Positions 37,986-48,700 of a DNA stretch of 64,000 nucleotides are shown piece by piece. Source of the DNA: Pithys albifrons albifrons. Its lineage: Eukaryota; Chordata; Aves; Passeriformes; Thamnophilidae. Location: positions 4,459,520-4,523,519 of the forward strand of contig NC_092460.1 in assembly GCF_047495875.1 (NCBI RefSeq), written 5' to 3'. Within the stretch, counting starts at the first letter, position 1. Every line of letters starts with the position of its first letter. A program made the translations under genes and the position numbers. The notes beneath the pieces were generated by a model, which did no database searches, had not been told where the DNA came from, and saw nothing but the letters and a program-made list of their open reading frames with translations.

Positions 37986-39477
37986 CTGGTCCGGAGGCAT
38001 GCAGAGATTCCAGCTGATTTTCCAGGGTTAGAGCTGTCTCTTGTCACCCTCCATGCAGCTTCAGCTGTCCCCATACCTATCCCGGAAGGTCTGGATTCGA
38101 GCACTGCACTGCTCACTGTGCACCCCAAATTCCTCCAGCTCCTCCAGTGCCCCCATGTACAAGGCAGGATTGCAATTATCATGAAATGCTACTTTTCTCT
38201 TTCGTTTCTTTGAGTATGAGTACACTGCTTTTTCCCCTTGATAGCCAACCCCTTGCAAATGAATCTCTGTTGTTGTTGTTTTTAGGCTCGAGATTTACTT
38301 TGGTTGTGAAAATATTTTTTATCCCAAAGATGTTATTTAACCCAAAGCATTGCATCACTCTTAAGTAAAATTATTTTTTAAGTGTTTGTTTTGGATTAAT
38401 AACCCAGAACTTGCATTCCTTTGAGAGCTTACATGTCTTTTGTAACCATCGGAAGTTGTACTCACAGCAGCAGATTTCTCCGTGTCTGTCCAGGCTCCCT
38501 GGGTGGACCACTAGAGTCCATGAAACAGCTTGTGGACATTTTTCTGGAAGTCAGATTAGTTACCAGGACTGATAATTTTTTAGAACAGAGAATGTGAAGA
38601 CATTTTTTAGTAATTGAGACTTGCAAGTTCCTTTTCAGTAGAAATATTTCGAGCAATGCAGGAGCAGTTTATCTGTTACTAGAGTTGTGGCTAAAGCTTT
38701 AAAGATAATGAATCCATTAAATAAAGTAATTTTGAGGCACTTAATAGTAGATCAAGGACAAAACAGATTTTAAAAAGTAAAAATAAAACTAGAAAATACT
38801 ACTTTATTAATTATTGCAGTCCTTAAATCACTTTGATGCATTTTTGGCTTCTGATGAACAGGCAAATCTCAGATGAGAACTGACGTAGGTGTTTGTGTCT
38901 CCGTCCTCTGAGCCTGCAAGGTGCTTTTCCTTTGCAATTTAAGGACTTGATTCAAACTTTCCTCACTTCAGTGGTAGTTCATGTGCTGAATCCAGTTGCC
39001 TTTGCAACTGGAATTTCCCCTGGGAAATATTCTTGAGCTGATTTTTCACAAAACTGTGTTTCAATGGGGTGTTCGCATGGTGTCCTGGGAAGATTAGGAG
39101 TAGTGGTATGAATTATACATTGCAGATAAGGTGTGGGCAGGAGTGCTTGGGTTGAATATTTTCAAAACTTGTCATACATTTTTGGAAAGGGAGCCTGAAA
39201 AGTTCTGCCAGATGTAAATATGTGTGAGAGAGTTTTAGAAAGACATTGCTCAGCACAGACATTGAGACCCTTGTTTGCCAGGACACACTCAAGTGTGGTT
39301 TTCAGCTGAGTGGTTCTTCACCCCATGACCAGTCCCATAGAGATGATGGAGTTTGAGATATACAACTGAGAATAAAAGGGTGTCAGGAGCTGACTGGTGA
39401 GAAATACCAAAGCCTGTGACTCCAGCTGAGCAATGGACATTGGTGTGTGTGGGGCAGCCAAAATCACTGGACTTGCT

Positions 39478-39621
39478 TTTGGGGTGGGTTGTTTGGTTTT
39501 TGGTTGTTTTTTTGTTTGTTTGGGGGTTTTTTGTGGGTGGGTTTTTTGTTTCTTTTTTGTTTGTTTGTGGGAGGGGTTGTTTGCTTTGGTTTTGGTTTTT
39601 GGTTTGTTTGGGTTTTTTTGA
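39478..39621. repeat. T/G-rich low-complexity tract in PROK2 intron 1
   Basis: Nearly all T and G on the + strand, built of TTTG, TTGG and GGGTTTTTT runs. Overlapping open frames rich in F, G, L, V and W here come from composition, not coding. Confidence 0.85.
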
Positions 39622-41109
39622 CTGGGGAAAATTAGATCATAAGAGTGCTTATTAATTAATTAATTTATTTATTACGGGAATGGTCAGAAAGTGAACATTA
39701 TCTACCTGGCAAGCTCTAGTAGTAGTTTTATGGCCATATTAGGTCTTGGAAGTAAATACTCTTGCGTTTGAGCTCACCTGTAGTATAGAGCTGTGTGTTT
39801 AGGAGCTGTTTGGGTTACACACACTGTTTAATTGCTCGATCCTAATGCAACAACTTCTTCCTAAGCTACTGTCTGATCTTTAAATATATATTTTGATCTG
39901 GCTTCTGCTGGTCAAACCAGTGCAGTATTTACGCAGTGGAGTACAGTCTAAAGGCATTTATCATGTAAATCCCAAGGTTAGATCTGTAAGTTTTTCCCTC
40001 AAGAAACTGTTTATTCTGATATGCGTCTTCCCCAGAACCGTTATCTTTTATCTGTGTTTTTATGAGTTGCCTGTTTACGCAGTGCTGACCAGTGCCTTTG
40101 GTCTATCACTGCTGGTGTCAGACACCAAGAGTAGTGAGTTAATTAAGCTTGCATTTGGGGTTTAATCAGCACCTTTAGCTGAGGGTATTTCTCATCAGAG
40201 AAAGGAGTCAGGTTTTTGCATTAAATTCATATAATAAAAAGTTTTATAAAGTTTTGATTAAAAAGTAGCTGGAAGATGTGCAGTAACTTGTTTTCAAACC
40301 CTACCATGTCAATTGCTCTTCATGGTTTGTGGTTTTTGAAACATACCCACTAGATTGAATTATGGTTTGTGCTTGTCTAAGCTGTATTGGGCAAGTGGCT
40401 AAAATATTTTTTTCCCTCCCATGGAGGGAAATGAGACCACAGCAGCATTTTTTTGGATGTGGACACTTACGCAAAGCTTTTCTTAAGACCTCTTTTAGTT
40501 ACATATAATTCTGGATAGCAACCACAGAATCCATATTTAAACTTCTATTTTAGCTACTTTCATTTGGACTTCTCTAACAAAACTATCACGCAATCTTGCA
40601 AAGGCACTCAACCCTATGATATTATCATAAGAAACTAGAAGGAATAGTCACTTAAAAGGCATTAAATTAATGGTTGGTTTCCTATTTTAGCTTCTCCATA
40701 GACTGCTTTTGTGACAGGTTTAATGTGGGGAGTCCTTGCTCCTGCCTGAGCTCACTCAGGCGCTGATCTGGGAAAGCAAGTGGCACATGCCATGGTCCAT
40801 CAGTGCTCAGAATTTGGGACTATGAATCACTGACAGTTCTGGATTTATCCCCGAGTGGGGATATGCGCAGTCCGTGTGCAGTCCTGGCTTTAAACAAACT
40901 GGGTTCAACTCCAGAATGCGCCTGGAGCCTGTATGTTCAGATCTATGGGAGATACAAGTATTGAATCAGCCTTAAATCTTGTTATTCAGCCTTAATGAGC
41001 CACGATAACTCATGGGGTGTCAGAGGCAGCTTCTGAGCACCTGATCTGTCTTATTTCTGGAATATATTAGTTGTGCATTAAATTTGCCTAATGCTCTATT
41101 GATCTCCAG

Positions 41110-41235
41110 GCCTGCGACCGAGACCATCAGTGCGGCGGCGGGATGTGCTGTGCGGTGAGCCTCTGGATCCGCAGCCTGCGGATGTGCACACCGATGGGAA
41201 ATCTGGGAGAGGAGTGCCATCCTTTGAGTCACCGA
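41110..41235 (+). CDS. PROK2: Prokineticin 2, coding exon 2 (N-terminal half of cysteine domain)
   Basis: Forty-two codons, residues 34-75, starting [17 protein letters not shown] and ending at SHR. A CTCCAG acceptor ends at 41109 and a perfect GTGAGT donor starts at 41236; both junctions are phase 0, matching the vertebrate prokineticin gene structure. It carries six of the ten conserved cysteines (35, 41, 46, 47, 59, 69), with spacing in the mature peptide (7, 13, 18, 19, 31, 41) identical to human PROK2. It also has the conserved tryptophan at mature position 24. The GGGMCCAVS block is PROK2-like, whereas the segment GEECHP(x)SH near the end is closer to PROK1. In mammals an optional lysine/arginine-rich exon can follow here; I saw no convincing counterpart in intron 2. 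Confidence 0.95.
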
Positions 41236-41330
41236 GTGAGTACGTCCCCAGGGGGGCTGTGGGACTGGAGCTGGCAGGGCAGAAAGAAGCAGGAATATCC
41301 TGCACTGTATGTCACAGTGCATAAAGGCTA

Positions 41331-41336
41331 CACGTG
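41331..41336. promoter_or_regulatory. Canonical E-box (CACGTG) in PROK2 intron 2
   Basis: Perfect CACGTG, 95 bp past exon 2. CLOCK-BMAL1 drives mammalian PROK2 through E-boxes upstream of the gene; this is the nearest CACGTG I saw. A single site of this length occurs often by chance. Confidence 0.3.
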
Positions 41337-41779
41337 GTGAATGGGCAGGGAGACATCCCAGCCCTTACAATACCCAGCCATTTGCATCTGTGTGGAAACA
41401 GCGCTGAGGTACCTACGCAAGGAAATACATTACTGTCAGAATTATGCGGGAGAGAATCAGATGATGAAAGCACTACATGCTTTCCAGATTGTTTCCATAT
41501 TAGTTTGTTGTTGCTGTTTTGTTGCATTACCTGATCTGAAACAGCATTAGCAGCTCCCAAGCCCATCCCTGCCAATCCTTACTTGTGTGAGCAGGAGCGT
41601 AGCAAATGTCATTGCCCCCAGTGGAAGTGAACAAGAGCCTATCACAAGCACAGAAATGTCACCAGCCAGTCTTGGGACACCTGCTGCATTGAGAAGGCAG
41701 TGAGAAGGTGTTGACACACACTTGGACTTGAGAAAACTCATCACAGTCTCTTTTTGCTTCTATTCTACCTATTAATTTC

Positions 41780-41826
41780 AAATACATATGTATGTATATG
41801 TATATACACACACACTCATATATAAC
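41780..41826. repeat. TA/TG/CA microsatellite in PROK2 intron 2
   Basis: Alternating ATACATATGTATGTATATG then a TATACACACACAC run, followed by AT-rich DNA. A simple dinucleotide-type repeat. Confidence 0.75.
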
Positions 41827-42796
41827 ATTAGTTACATATTAGCACATTATTAGATGGTACACTGAATTATTAATATAATTAGTTTAACAAGCACATTTAT
41901 TTAAGGCTATGTAATTATGTATATTATATGCAGTATGAAAAAAGCTGTTTATTTAAAAGTAATATGAAAGACTGAATGGGACATTACTGGGTTGTTTGAG
42001 AACTGGGTATTTTTCCGAGCCATCCTCAGGAAAGAGCATGGCCCAAAAACCATCACAAAGGAAAGATATCAAGGCAATAAATTCAGATTATAAATGTGCA
42101 GCTAGTTAGCTGCCTCTCTCACTATTTCATCCAATTCCTGGCCCCTCAGCTCAGTATCTATATGGTTTACATTCTCAGTTTTAAGAAGTTCAAGGCTCTG
42201 TTCTATTACAGTTAAATTTTTAGATTTTCTGCTGTGATATGTTAATTTTTAGTCAGTAATGTAGCAGGTTTTTCTTGTAAGGGGTCTTTACATTACCAAG
42301 AGACAGGATAAGAGAAATTGTCTTCTAGTTTTTTTATGAGCTTATTGCTATTGGGCAATAATTTACACTGGGTGATATATTTTAAGCTGATTGCCTGCAT
42401 AATTACAATCAGAGAAGATGCTTGTCCACCTCAGACTTAGTCAGTCGCTGATGTTTATAAGCTTTATGAGGTTAATTTTAGATTTAGATTCCTCACCCCA
42501 CTGCTCTTCCTGACAAACACAAAGTAAATTGATTTACCATAGTATGTGAAATGAGGTATTTTTAAGGATGGAGTGTTTGCTCAGTGGTTCCTCCCCCCTA
42601 AATATTTGAGTAGGGAGCAGCTGGGTGCTCTGACCACCAAAACAATTCACTTCCCTGCAGAACAGGTCAAAAGGCTGCACCACCATGGCTTTGGCACCTC
42701 AGGAACCTCCAGAGGAACCTGGAGATGCCCTGATAGTTGGGGTTCCACCTTCTAGTTTCCTTCTCAGCAACTAGATGGTGATGGATTGATGGCATT

Positions 42797-42842
42797 TTGA
42801 GGCAGGACCAGGCAGGGTTTGAGGCAGGACTGGGCAGGTGAG
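42797..42842 (+). repeat. Two-copy ~23-bp direct repeat
   Basis: Two adjacent copies of a unit starting TTTGAGGCAGGAC and ending GGCAGG, differing at a few positions. Intronic, no function evident. Confidence 0.6.
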
Positions 42843-43624
42843 GTTTGGCAGCGTGGGAGTCCCGCTGGAAGGAACATTTCCTTGCAGCAACTGTAATGTT
42901 TTGAATAAATCACCTGAGCTGTTGGAAGGCTGAGAGCTCAGGTTTTGGGTTTTACTGCAGTGCTGTGCATAGGCCCCTGAAAGGCAATTGCCACAGGCAC
43001 CTGTGATTGGTGGCCTCTCTGCTCATGCTGAAGCAGAGGGCCTGTGGTGGATGGCATGGGGAAGCCAAGGCTCTTTAGACAGTGCTGGGCAGGAGGCTGC
43101 TGTTGGCCCAGGGCCCTGCAGGTGATGTGAGCCCCCCTCCCACCCCCACACCTACCAGAGTGTCCCTGGAGTCAGGCTGGTCTGTGGTGTGATGCCCTGG
43201 AGACTGTGTGAGACTTTCTCTCTTTGACTTTCTTAAAGAGAAAATGTGCACAATGACGAAAGACAATCTTGGAGTAGTAAAATTCCATGCTCGAAACACC
43301 CAAAAATCTGGAAATGAGGGAAGTAGGGTTGCCTGCCTGTCTGGCAGTGGCTTTGTACCTCTGTGCTTCCTTCACTGCACCCAGGGGATGCTCAGCATGT
43401 GCTGCCAGCTGGCAGCACTGTGATTCCCAGCCATGTCCCACTGCGCTGTCCTGCTCTGCTTCTGTAAAAGTCAGAGCTTGTGATCAAGTTGTTGAAGAGT
43501 GTCAGTGCATGTGCATATCACGGCACAGTTAAATTGGAGTAATGCAATCCATGTGTGCTCTGTGCAGCACGGCGTGGCTGGAGGAGGGTGGGATGAAATA
43601 AGAAACCTCTGTCCTCTGGTGAAA

Positions 43625-43705
43625 AGGATACTGCTCAAAGGGAGGTGAGATGAGGTGACCTCCAGAGGTCCCTTCCAGCCTAATTACCATGGGATCCCAA
43701 GATTC
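43625..43705 (+). mobile_element. Possible CR1 3' fragment in PROK2 intron 2
   Basis: GAGGTGACCTCCAGAGGTCC and CTTCCAGCCTAATTACC resemble the end of CR1 subfamilies carrying the 'gacctccagaggtcccttcca' type terminus. Flanks are unrecognisable. Confidence 0.5.
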
Positions 43706-44018
43706 CTGGGTCCTGCTCTGTTCGATGTGACAAGGCAGGAATTGGAACAAGCCAAAACCTTTGCTCAGTGACACCACAAAATGTGATGCCAAAGGCCACT
43801 GTCATTTCACAACAGACTCCTTTATGAAATGGGAGTAAATGGAGAACATGTGTCACAGATGTAGAAAAGGGGTTGGCTTTTGCCATTTGCTCTCCACCGC
43901 TGTGCTACAGCTCATGGGCATCTCTGGCTGTGGAGGGAGGGAGAGGGACAGCATTCCTTGTATTCCCACTGTTTCTCTGAATCACCCTGTCCCTGATGTC
44001 TGTGCTCTTTGTGCCCAG

Positions 44019-44144
44019 GTTCCCTTCCCCGGGCGGCGGATGCACCACACCTGCCCGTGCCTCCCAGGTCTCACATGTGTACGGACTCCTCCCAACAAAT
44101 TCAAATGTGTACCGGACTTCAGAAAAGAAGATGTCTTTTTTTAG
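44019..44144 (+). CDS. PROK2: Prokineticin 2, coding exon 3 (C-terminal half of cysteine domain and stop)
   Basis: Forty-one codons plus TAG, residues 76-116, entered through a TTTGTGCCCAG acceptor (ends 44018). It begins [17 protein letters not shown], the highly conserved prokineticin core, and supplies the last four cysteines (87, 89, 95, 105; mature 59, 61, 67, 77), so all five disulfides of the colipase-like fold can form. After the last cysteine there are eleven residues ([11 protein letters not shown]), against four in human PROK2, so the mature hormone is 88 rather than 81 residues. The fourth residue of the exon is proline where human PROK2 and PROK1 have phenylalanine. The family also includes amphibian and snake-secretion prokineticins, but nothing here indicates anything other than the endogenous hormone. 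Confidence 0.95.
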   Translation, partial: VPFPGRRMHHTCPCLPGLTCVRTPPNKFKCVPDFRKEDVFF

Positions 44145-45728
44145 CAGGAGCTCTTCTGGACTAGAAAGAGCCACTTGGTATTCTCATTTTCTCGTTATTG
44201 TGATGAACAAGGTACTCGCCAGGGGAAACCCTTCACCACACTTTCCTGCCTCACCAACATCAACTGGAGATGAGATACTGTGCTGTTGTGGCCAAGGTTT
44301 TCAGGAGGGACTCGTGGTGGCAGATGCTTTTACTTTGGGGTTGCAAAATGTCATGTGCTAAAGCAAAACTGCTTTCTGAGAGCGGGGGCTTAACCATTTC
44401 TAAACCATTTCATGGTCTTCATGGTTCCAACTTAAGCCCAGAATGAAAACATCCAAGTTTATTGTCAGTTTTGAAAAATTTTGGCCACGCTTTTACACTC
44501 TGATATACCTGAATTGAACTGAGAGTTGAATAAGTGTATAGTGTGAAGCATATGACAATTGCCAAAAACTGTATTTACATTGCATTTCGTATCTTTATTA
44601 ATATAACCGTATTCGTAAGTTAGGCACATCTCTAGGGTAAAGGTTTAACCAATAGATGTAGTTTTTACACTTTTTAAAAGTGATGGGTGGAACCAAAGCA
44701 TTTCAATATTCAAAGCATTAAAAGATTTTGTTATTTTAGTATTCTGAGAAGTTGTTGTTACTTGAATTGGTGTAAAACTACCTGATCATCTCAAACTATG
44801 TATTAAGATGTAGTTTATATTAAAAGAAAAGGAACCCTGAAGTTTATTGTAATGGGCTGCCTGACTTCTTGTATATGTATCAAATTTGCTGTGTAAAAAT
44901 TCTGTATCAGAATAATGGCAGTATATGATTTGATTTATTTTAATATTATAACATTATTTTGTCATTGTGGTTTTTCATTTTTATTCGGTATAATCTGTTA
45001 TCCCATACTCGATTCACCCAAGCTAGCAGAGCTTCTTATGGATAGCTTAGCAAAAGATTATGTGCCTCTGGCTGCTTTTAGGGAAACTTGGATTTTACAA
45101 GGCATGAACTCCTCAATCAAGCTGCAGTCTTAGACGATGGAGGAATCTTGGTGTAACTAATATGAGAGGTTTTTCTTGGCACATGCCTCAAAGGATCAAC
45201 TTTAGCTCAGCAAACATAAGATTTGTGGGTTTTCTATGAAATACTGTGTGACTTCGTATTTACTTGTCAGTCCCCAGAGCTGGAATTCCAATAGTTTGTG
45301 TGAGATTCACACGTTTCTTGCTCTCAGACATGCAAACATATGCTGGAACTGGAAAAGTGAAGTCATTCATCTTTCAACAATCAGGGCTTTGCTGATGGTG
45401 ACGGTGGGGGGGTTGAAGAAGTTGGCACACTTGTATGAAGGCAAAGACCTGCATGACTTAGAGAGGAGGAGAAACACCACGGGTACCTTCCACTGGGCTC
45501 CACAGCCTCCCTGAGGAGACAGCAAGGAACAACTGGGCTAGTTATTTTGCCAGATCCTTGTGGATCCTTCACATGTAAGAAAAATAAATGTCTTGAAGTA
45601 GAGGATTGCATCCTCATGGCTCAAGACAGTCCAACCCCAGGGTGCCCACTCCAATGCCTCTAGATTTTAGTTCAGTCTTCGTAGTGGTCATACAGCATCT
45701 GTGCAAGAAGAAACAGAAGGAAAATAAA
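44145..45728 (+). other. PROK2: Probable PROK2 3' UTR with candidate poly(A) signals
   Basis: Sequence after the TAG is AT-rich and holds AUUUA-type motifs (for example near 44572, 44934 and 45254), the kind of element that shortens mRNA half-life. Candidate poly(A) signals are ATTAAA at 44717 and 44819 and AATAAA at 45583 and 45723. Which are used cannot be told from sequence, so the right edge given is only the last candidate. That this is UTR is inferred from position. Confidence 0.55.
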
Positions 45729-48700
45729 GTAAAAAACAAATCAAAACACTGGGGTGCCACTAAATGGTAATTTACCATGTGGTTTGCATTAATGTGATCA
45801 GGTACAAATTGCCTGTATTAGGTATGAAGTCTCAGAGGGGCTCATTGCTAACCCAAAGGCCTGGACTGTGCTGGTGAAAGACCAGCCCATTCCCACACCA
45901 ATGGAGTGACATGGGAGTGCTGCAGAAATTTCCATGACCTGGGTTTCAAAAACCCTACCACTGCCTCTCCCCACATCCCCACACAGTCTCAGTGTGCAGA
46001 GGCAGAACACACTGGGACTCTGGGGGTTGCTTTTCTGTCCATGTCAACCACTATAAAATAAGCTAGATATCATGGACTTCAATTTATGCCATAAGGGAAA
46101 ATCAAGAAAGAAAATAGATGTGTCCCATTTCTTGCTCCATTTCTTTTTTTTTACCAAAGTGCAAAAGATGAGTCATGGCAGGAAACACTAGCCCTGCTTC
46201 TCATCTGCTTTATATCATTGTAAATGAGTGGACAATTATATCTAAGGACTGCCTCAGACCTGCCAAACTGAACTCCTAGAAGAGTTCATCAGACCAGAGC
46301 AGAGCAACTTTGTAGTTGTAATTTGTGCCAATTAACTTGTGGGATTATGCATTTATCTGGGTAATGAGAACAGCCCCAATTACATGAGTTCAAAGTTCAC
46401 ACCATCTGTAGCAGGTGGAAGTTCTCATGTCCTGCAGATGCTCCTGGATAGGGTATTTGGAAGGTGCATCTTTGAGAGAGACATTATCCCATACTTGTCC
46501 CCAGGGGGCCTCTCCACACCTTCCCTGCTGACGGAGAAGAGCCAAAGGCAAAACCTCACTGTCCTACATCCCCACTATATTCACTTGGCAATAATTGCTA
46601 CGATTCCCCTTTTAGTAATTTAATTTTCATTAACTGACACTCACAATGAAGGTTAGTTGATTTGAGAGATCATTTTGGAAGGAAGATTAAGCTTTTGCAT
46701 CCCAATTATTTCCTAAGGTCTGTCCTAATCAATTATTTTTTCTCCCATCCTAGGGGAGATTTCCTCACCCAAGCACATGCAAAGTCCCTTTAATTTCTTT
46801 CTGCACTGGAAGTGGCTGAGAGGGAACCCTTTTCCTTTGCTCTACAGTGATAACAGGCAAACCAGTGACCACAAGAAGCATTTCAAAGTGTAAGTGGCCA
46901 TGCATGCACTCTGCTTTTCCCTGGAGCCAGCTTTTGACTTGAGGAGGACAGCAAATGACTCAAGATGACTGATGGAAAAGGAGGCCAGCCTCAAGCCAAC
47001 CCTCCCATTAAAAGTTTTCTACAGTCCCTTGTGCTGCTCAGTTTGCCACAGAGTCACCCTGGCAATAATCCCAGGCCAGGAATAGCTTCCTTACCTTCCT
47101 TCCTTCCTGAATGGAAGGGACAGGCCTTTTCAGAAGAAATCATTTGAGAAAAGAGAAGAAAACCTGTGCAGCCCTGGAACCACCTTGGTGAAGGCAAAAA
47201 GCCTCATTTCCCAGTGTTCATAGTTTGTGAAGAGAGAGCCTGGTTTAAACACTTTCCTGAATTTGCTTCACTTAGGAGATCTGTGCCATTTGGTTTAATT
47301 GAATTAATATTGCAGTATTATTATTAATTATTAATAGAAATGTGCATTAATTTTTAATATTATATGAATATTGATACTACAGATATGCTATAGAATATTG
47401 TTGATATCCCACCACACTGCAGGAGTTTCTGAATTTACTACCAGATTTTGGACTAGGAGAGAGCCATTGCAGGAGAACACACAGCCACATATAATGAGCT
47501 GCTGCCTTAATTTGATTGCATGCTTATTAGGAAAGGTTAAGCAAGGTGTTTTGGGTCTGCGGGTGCACAGCTGGCTGAGCCAGCACACACCTGTGAGCCT
47601 GGGGGGCTGCAGGGAAGGCTCTGCTGCTGAGCAGGGGAAAGCCCAGCTGAAGCTCGGCTTCATCTGCATTCCCTTGCCCACAAAGACCCCCTGGGAAATG
47701 TTGTCATTTAAAAAAAAATAGTTACAAAGTCTTTGAGGGAGGACGTGACACAAGTTCTTCTGGTTGTGAGGCAAGGGGGACTCAAATTGAATGGGTCCTT
47801 ACAGGATAGACAGGTCACCCTCACCATAACCATAGTTTTATAGGACCAGGAGGTGAAAGGAGATTGATTTGGATATGGCTGAAAGTTGTATCTGGAATTG
47901 AGAGGACAGAATGGAACAACACATACCTGTTCAAAACATCTTAAGGTTTGTAATGGGAATATGTTTGATATTATGCTTTTGTAGGTGGGTTGGAAGCATT
48001 AACTTTAATACGCCAAAACTCTAGAGTGTAAGAAGATGCTATAACATGTATGGTCAAGAGGAATTTTGCTAGTTCTTTATGTGGCTTATTCATGGCACCA
48101 CATCAGCACAATACACCAAAACAAGGTACAACAGAGCAAGTATGACCGTAGACTGAGGTCATTGCTGGTACCTCCCACTGCTCCAGTAGCTCTCTGGTTT
48201 GTTATTTCTGCACAGATGGATATTCAAAAGAAACAGAAGGTGCTAAGAATCCCTTGATTTAAACAAGATGTCTCAGGAATTTGATCTTGACAATGTGTAA
48301 CGTGTTTTCCAGAAGGAATTAGAAAATTGCAGGAAGAGAAAAGACTGTGCAAATACAAGAGGATTTTGATAATAGCAAAATCAATATGCCTTTTTCTGCT
48401 ACAGAGATATGAAATGGCAAACCAGCAGGGGTACAGCTGTCAGACTAATCAATAATTCTGAGCACAGCAAAGGAGATGAGTTTAGCGCACATAAAGCAAA
48501 TCACCTCTTATTTCTCAAGGAGAGTCTTGAGTGTGGGCAGATCCAGCCTGGTGCAGTAGTACACATCTCAATGATTTGCAGGTTGCCTTAGACATATCTG
48601 CCTGAGAGGATGGTGGCAGCCTTTGGGCCACTCTGACTGGTCATCAGGGCTGGGAAAGGCTGAATCTGAATGGTACACTGAAGGGAGCTTGTTTCATGGC

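Larger units (their letters stand above)
37386..41109 (+). other. PROK2: PROK2 intron 1
   Basis: A 3.7-kb GT-AG, phase-0 intron. It opens with the rest of the promoter CpG island and a degenerate minisatellite (to about 37985), then becomes AT-rich. It also holds a T/G-rich low-complexity tract at 39478-39621. No canonical CACGTG E-box was seen in it. Confidence 0.9.
41236..44018 (+). other. PROK2: PROK2 intron 2
   Basis: A 2.8-kb GT-AG, phase-0 intron. It contains a CACGTG E-box about 95 bp after exon 2 (41331-41336), a TA/CA-rich microsatellite (about 41780-41826), a two-copy direct repeat of about 23 bp (42797-42842), and a possible CR1 end near 43630-43700. The mammalian alternative basic exon is not recognisable. 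Confidence 0.85.

Noticed and set aside
39416..39655. Overlapping hydrophobic open frames that look like membrane proteins
   Set aside because: They come from the T/G-rich low-complexity tract in PROK2 intron 1.
41236..44018. Mammalian-type optional basic exon of PROK2
   Set aside because: No lysine/arginine-rich segment with acceptor and donor in phase 0 was seen; purine-rich spots such as near 42030-42075 do not translate to one.
37287..44144. Assignment of the prokineticin gene to PROK1
   Set aside because: The tail and EECHP segment are PROK1-like, but the GGGMCCAVS and [11 protein letters not shown] blocks and convergent synteny with GPR27 fit PROK2.
46495..46513. CCAGGGGGC word resembling a CTCF core
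   Set aside because: Only the central part matches and flanking positions do not; too weak to list as a site without a matrix score.
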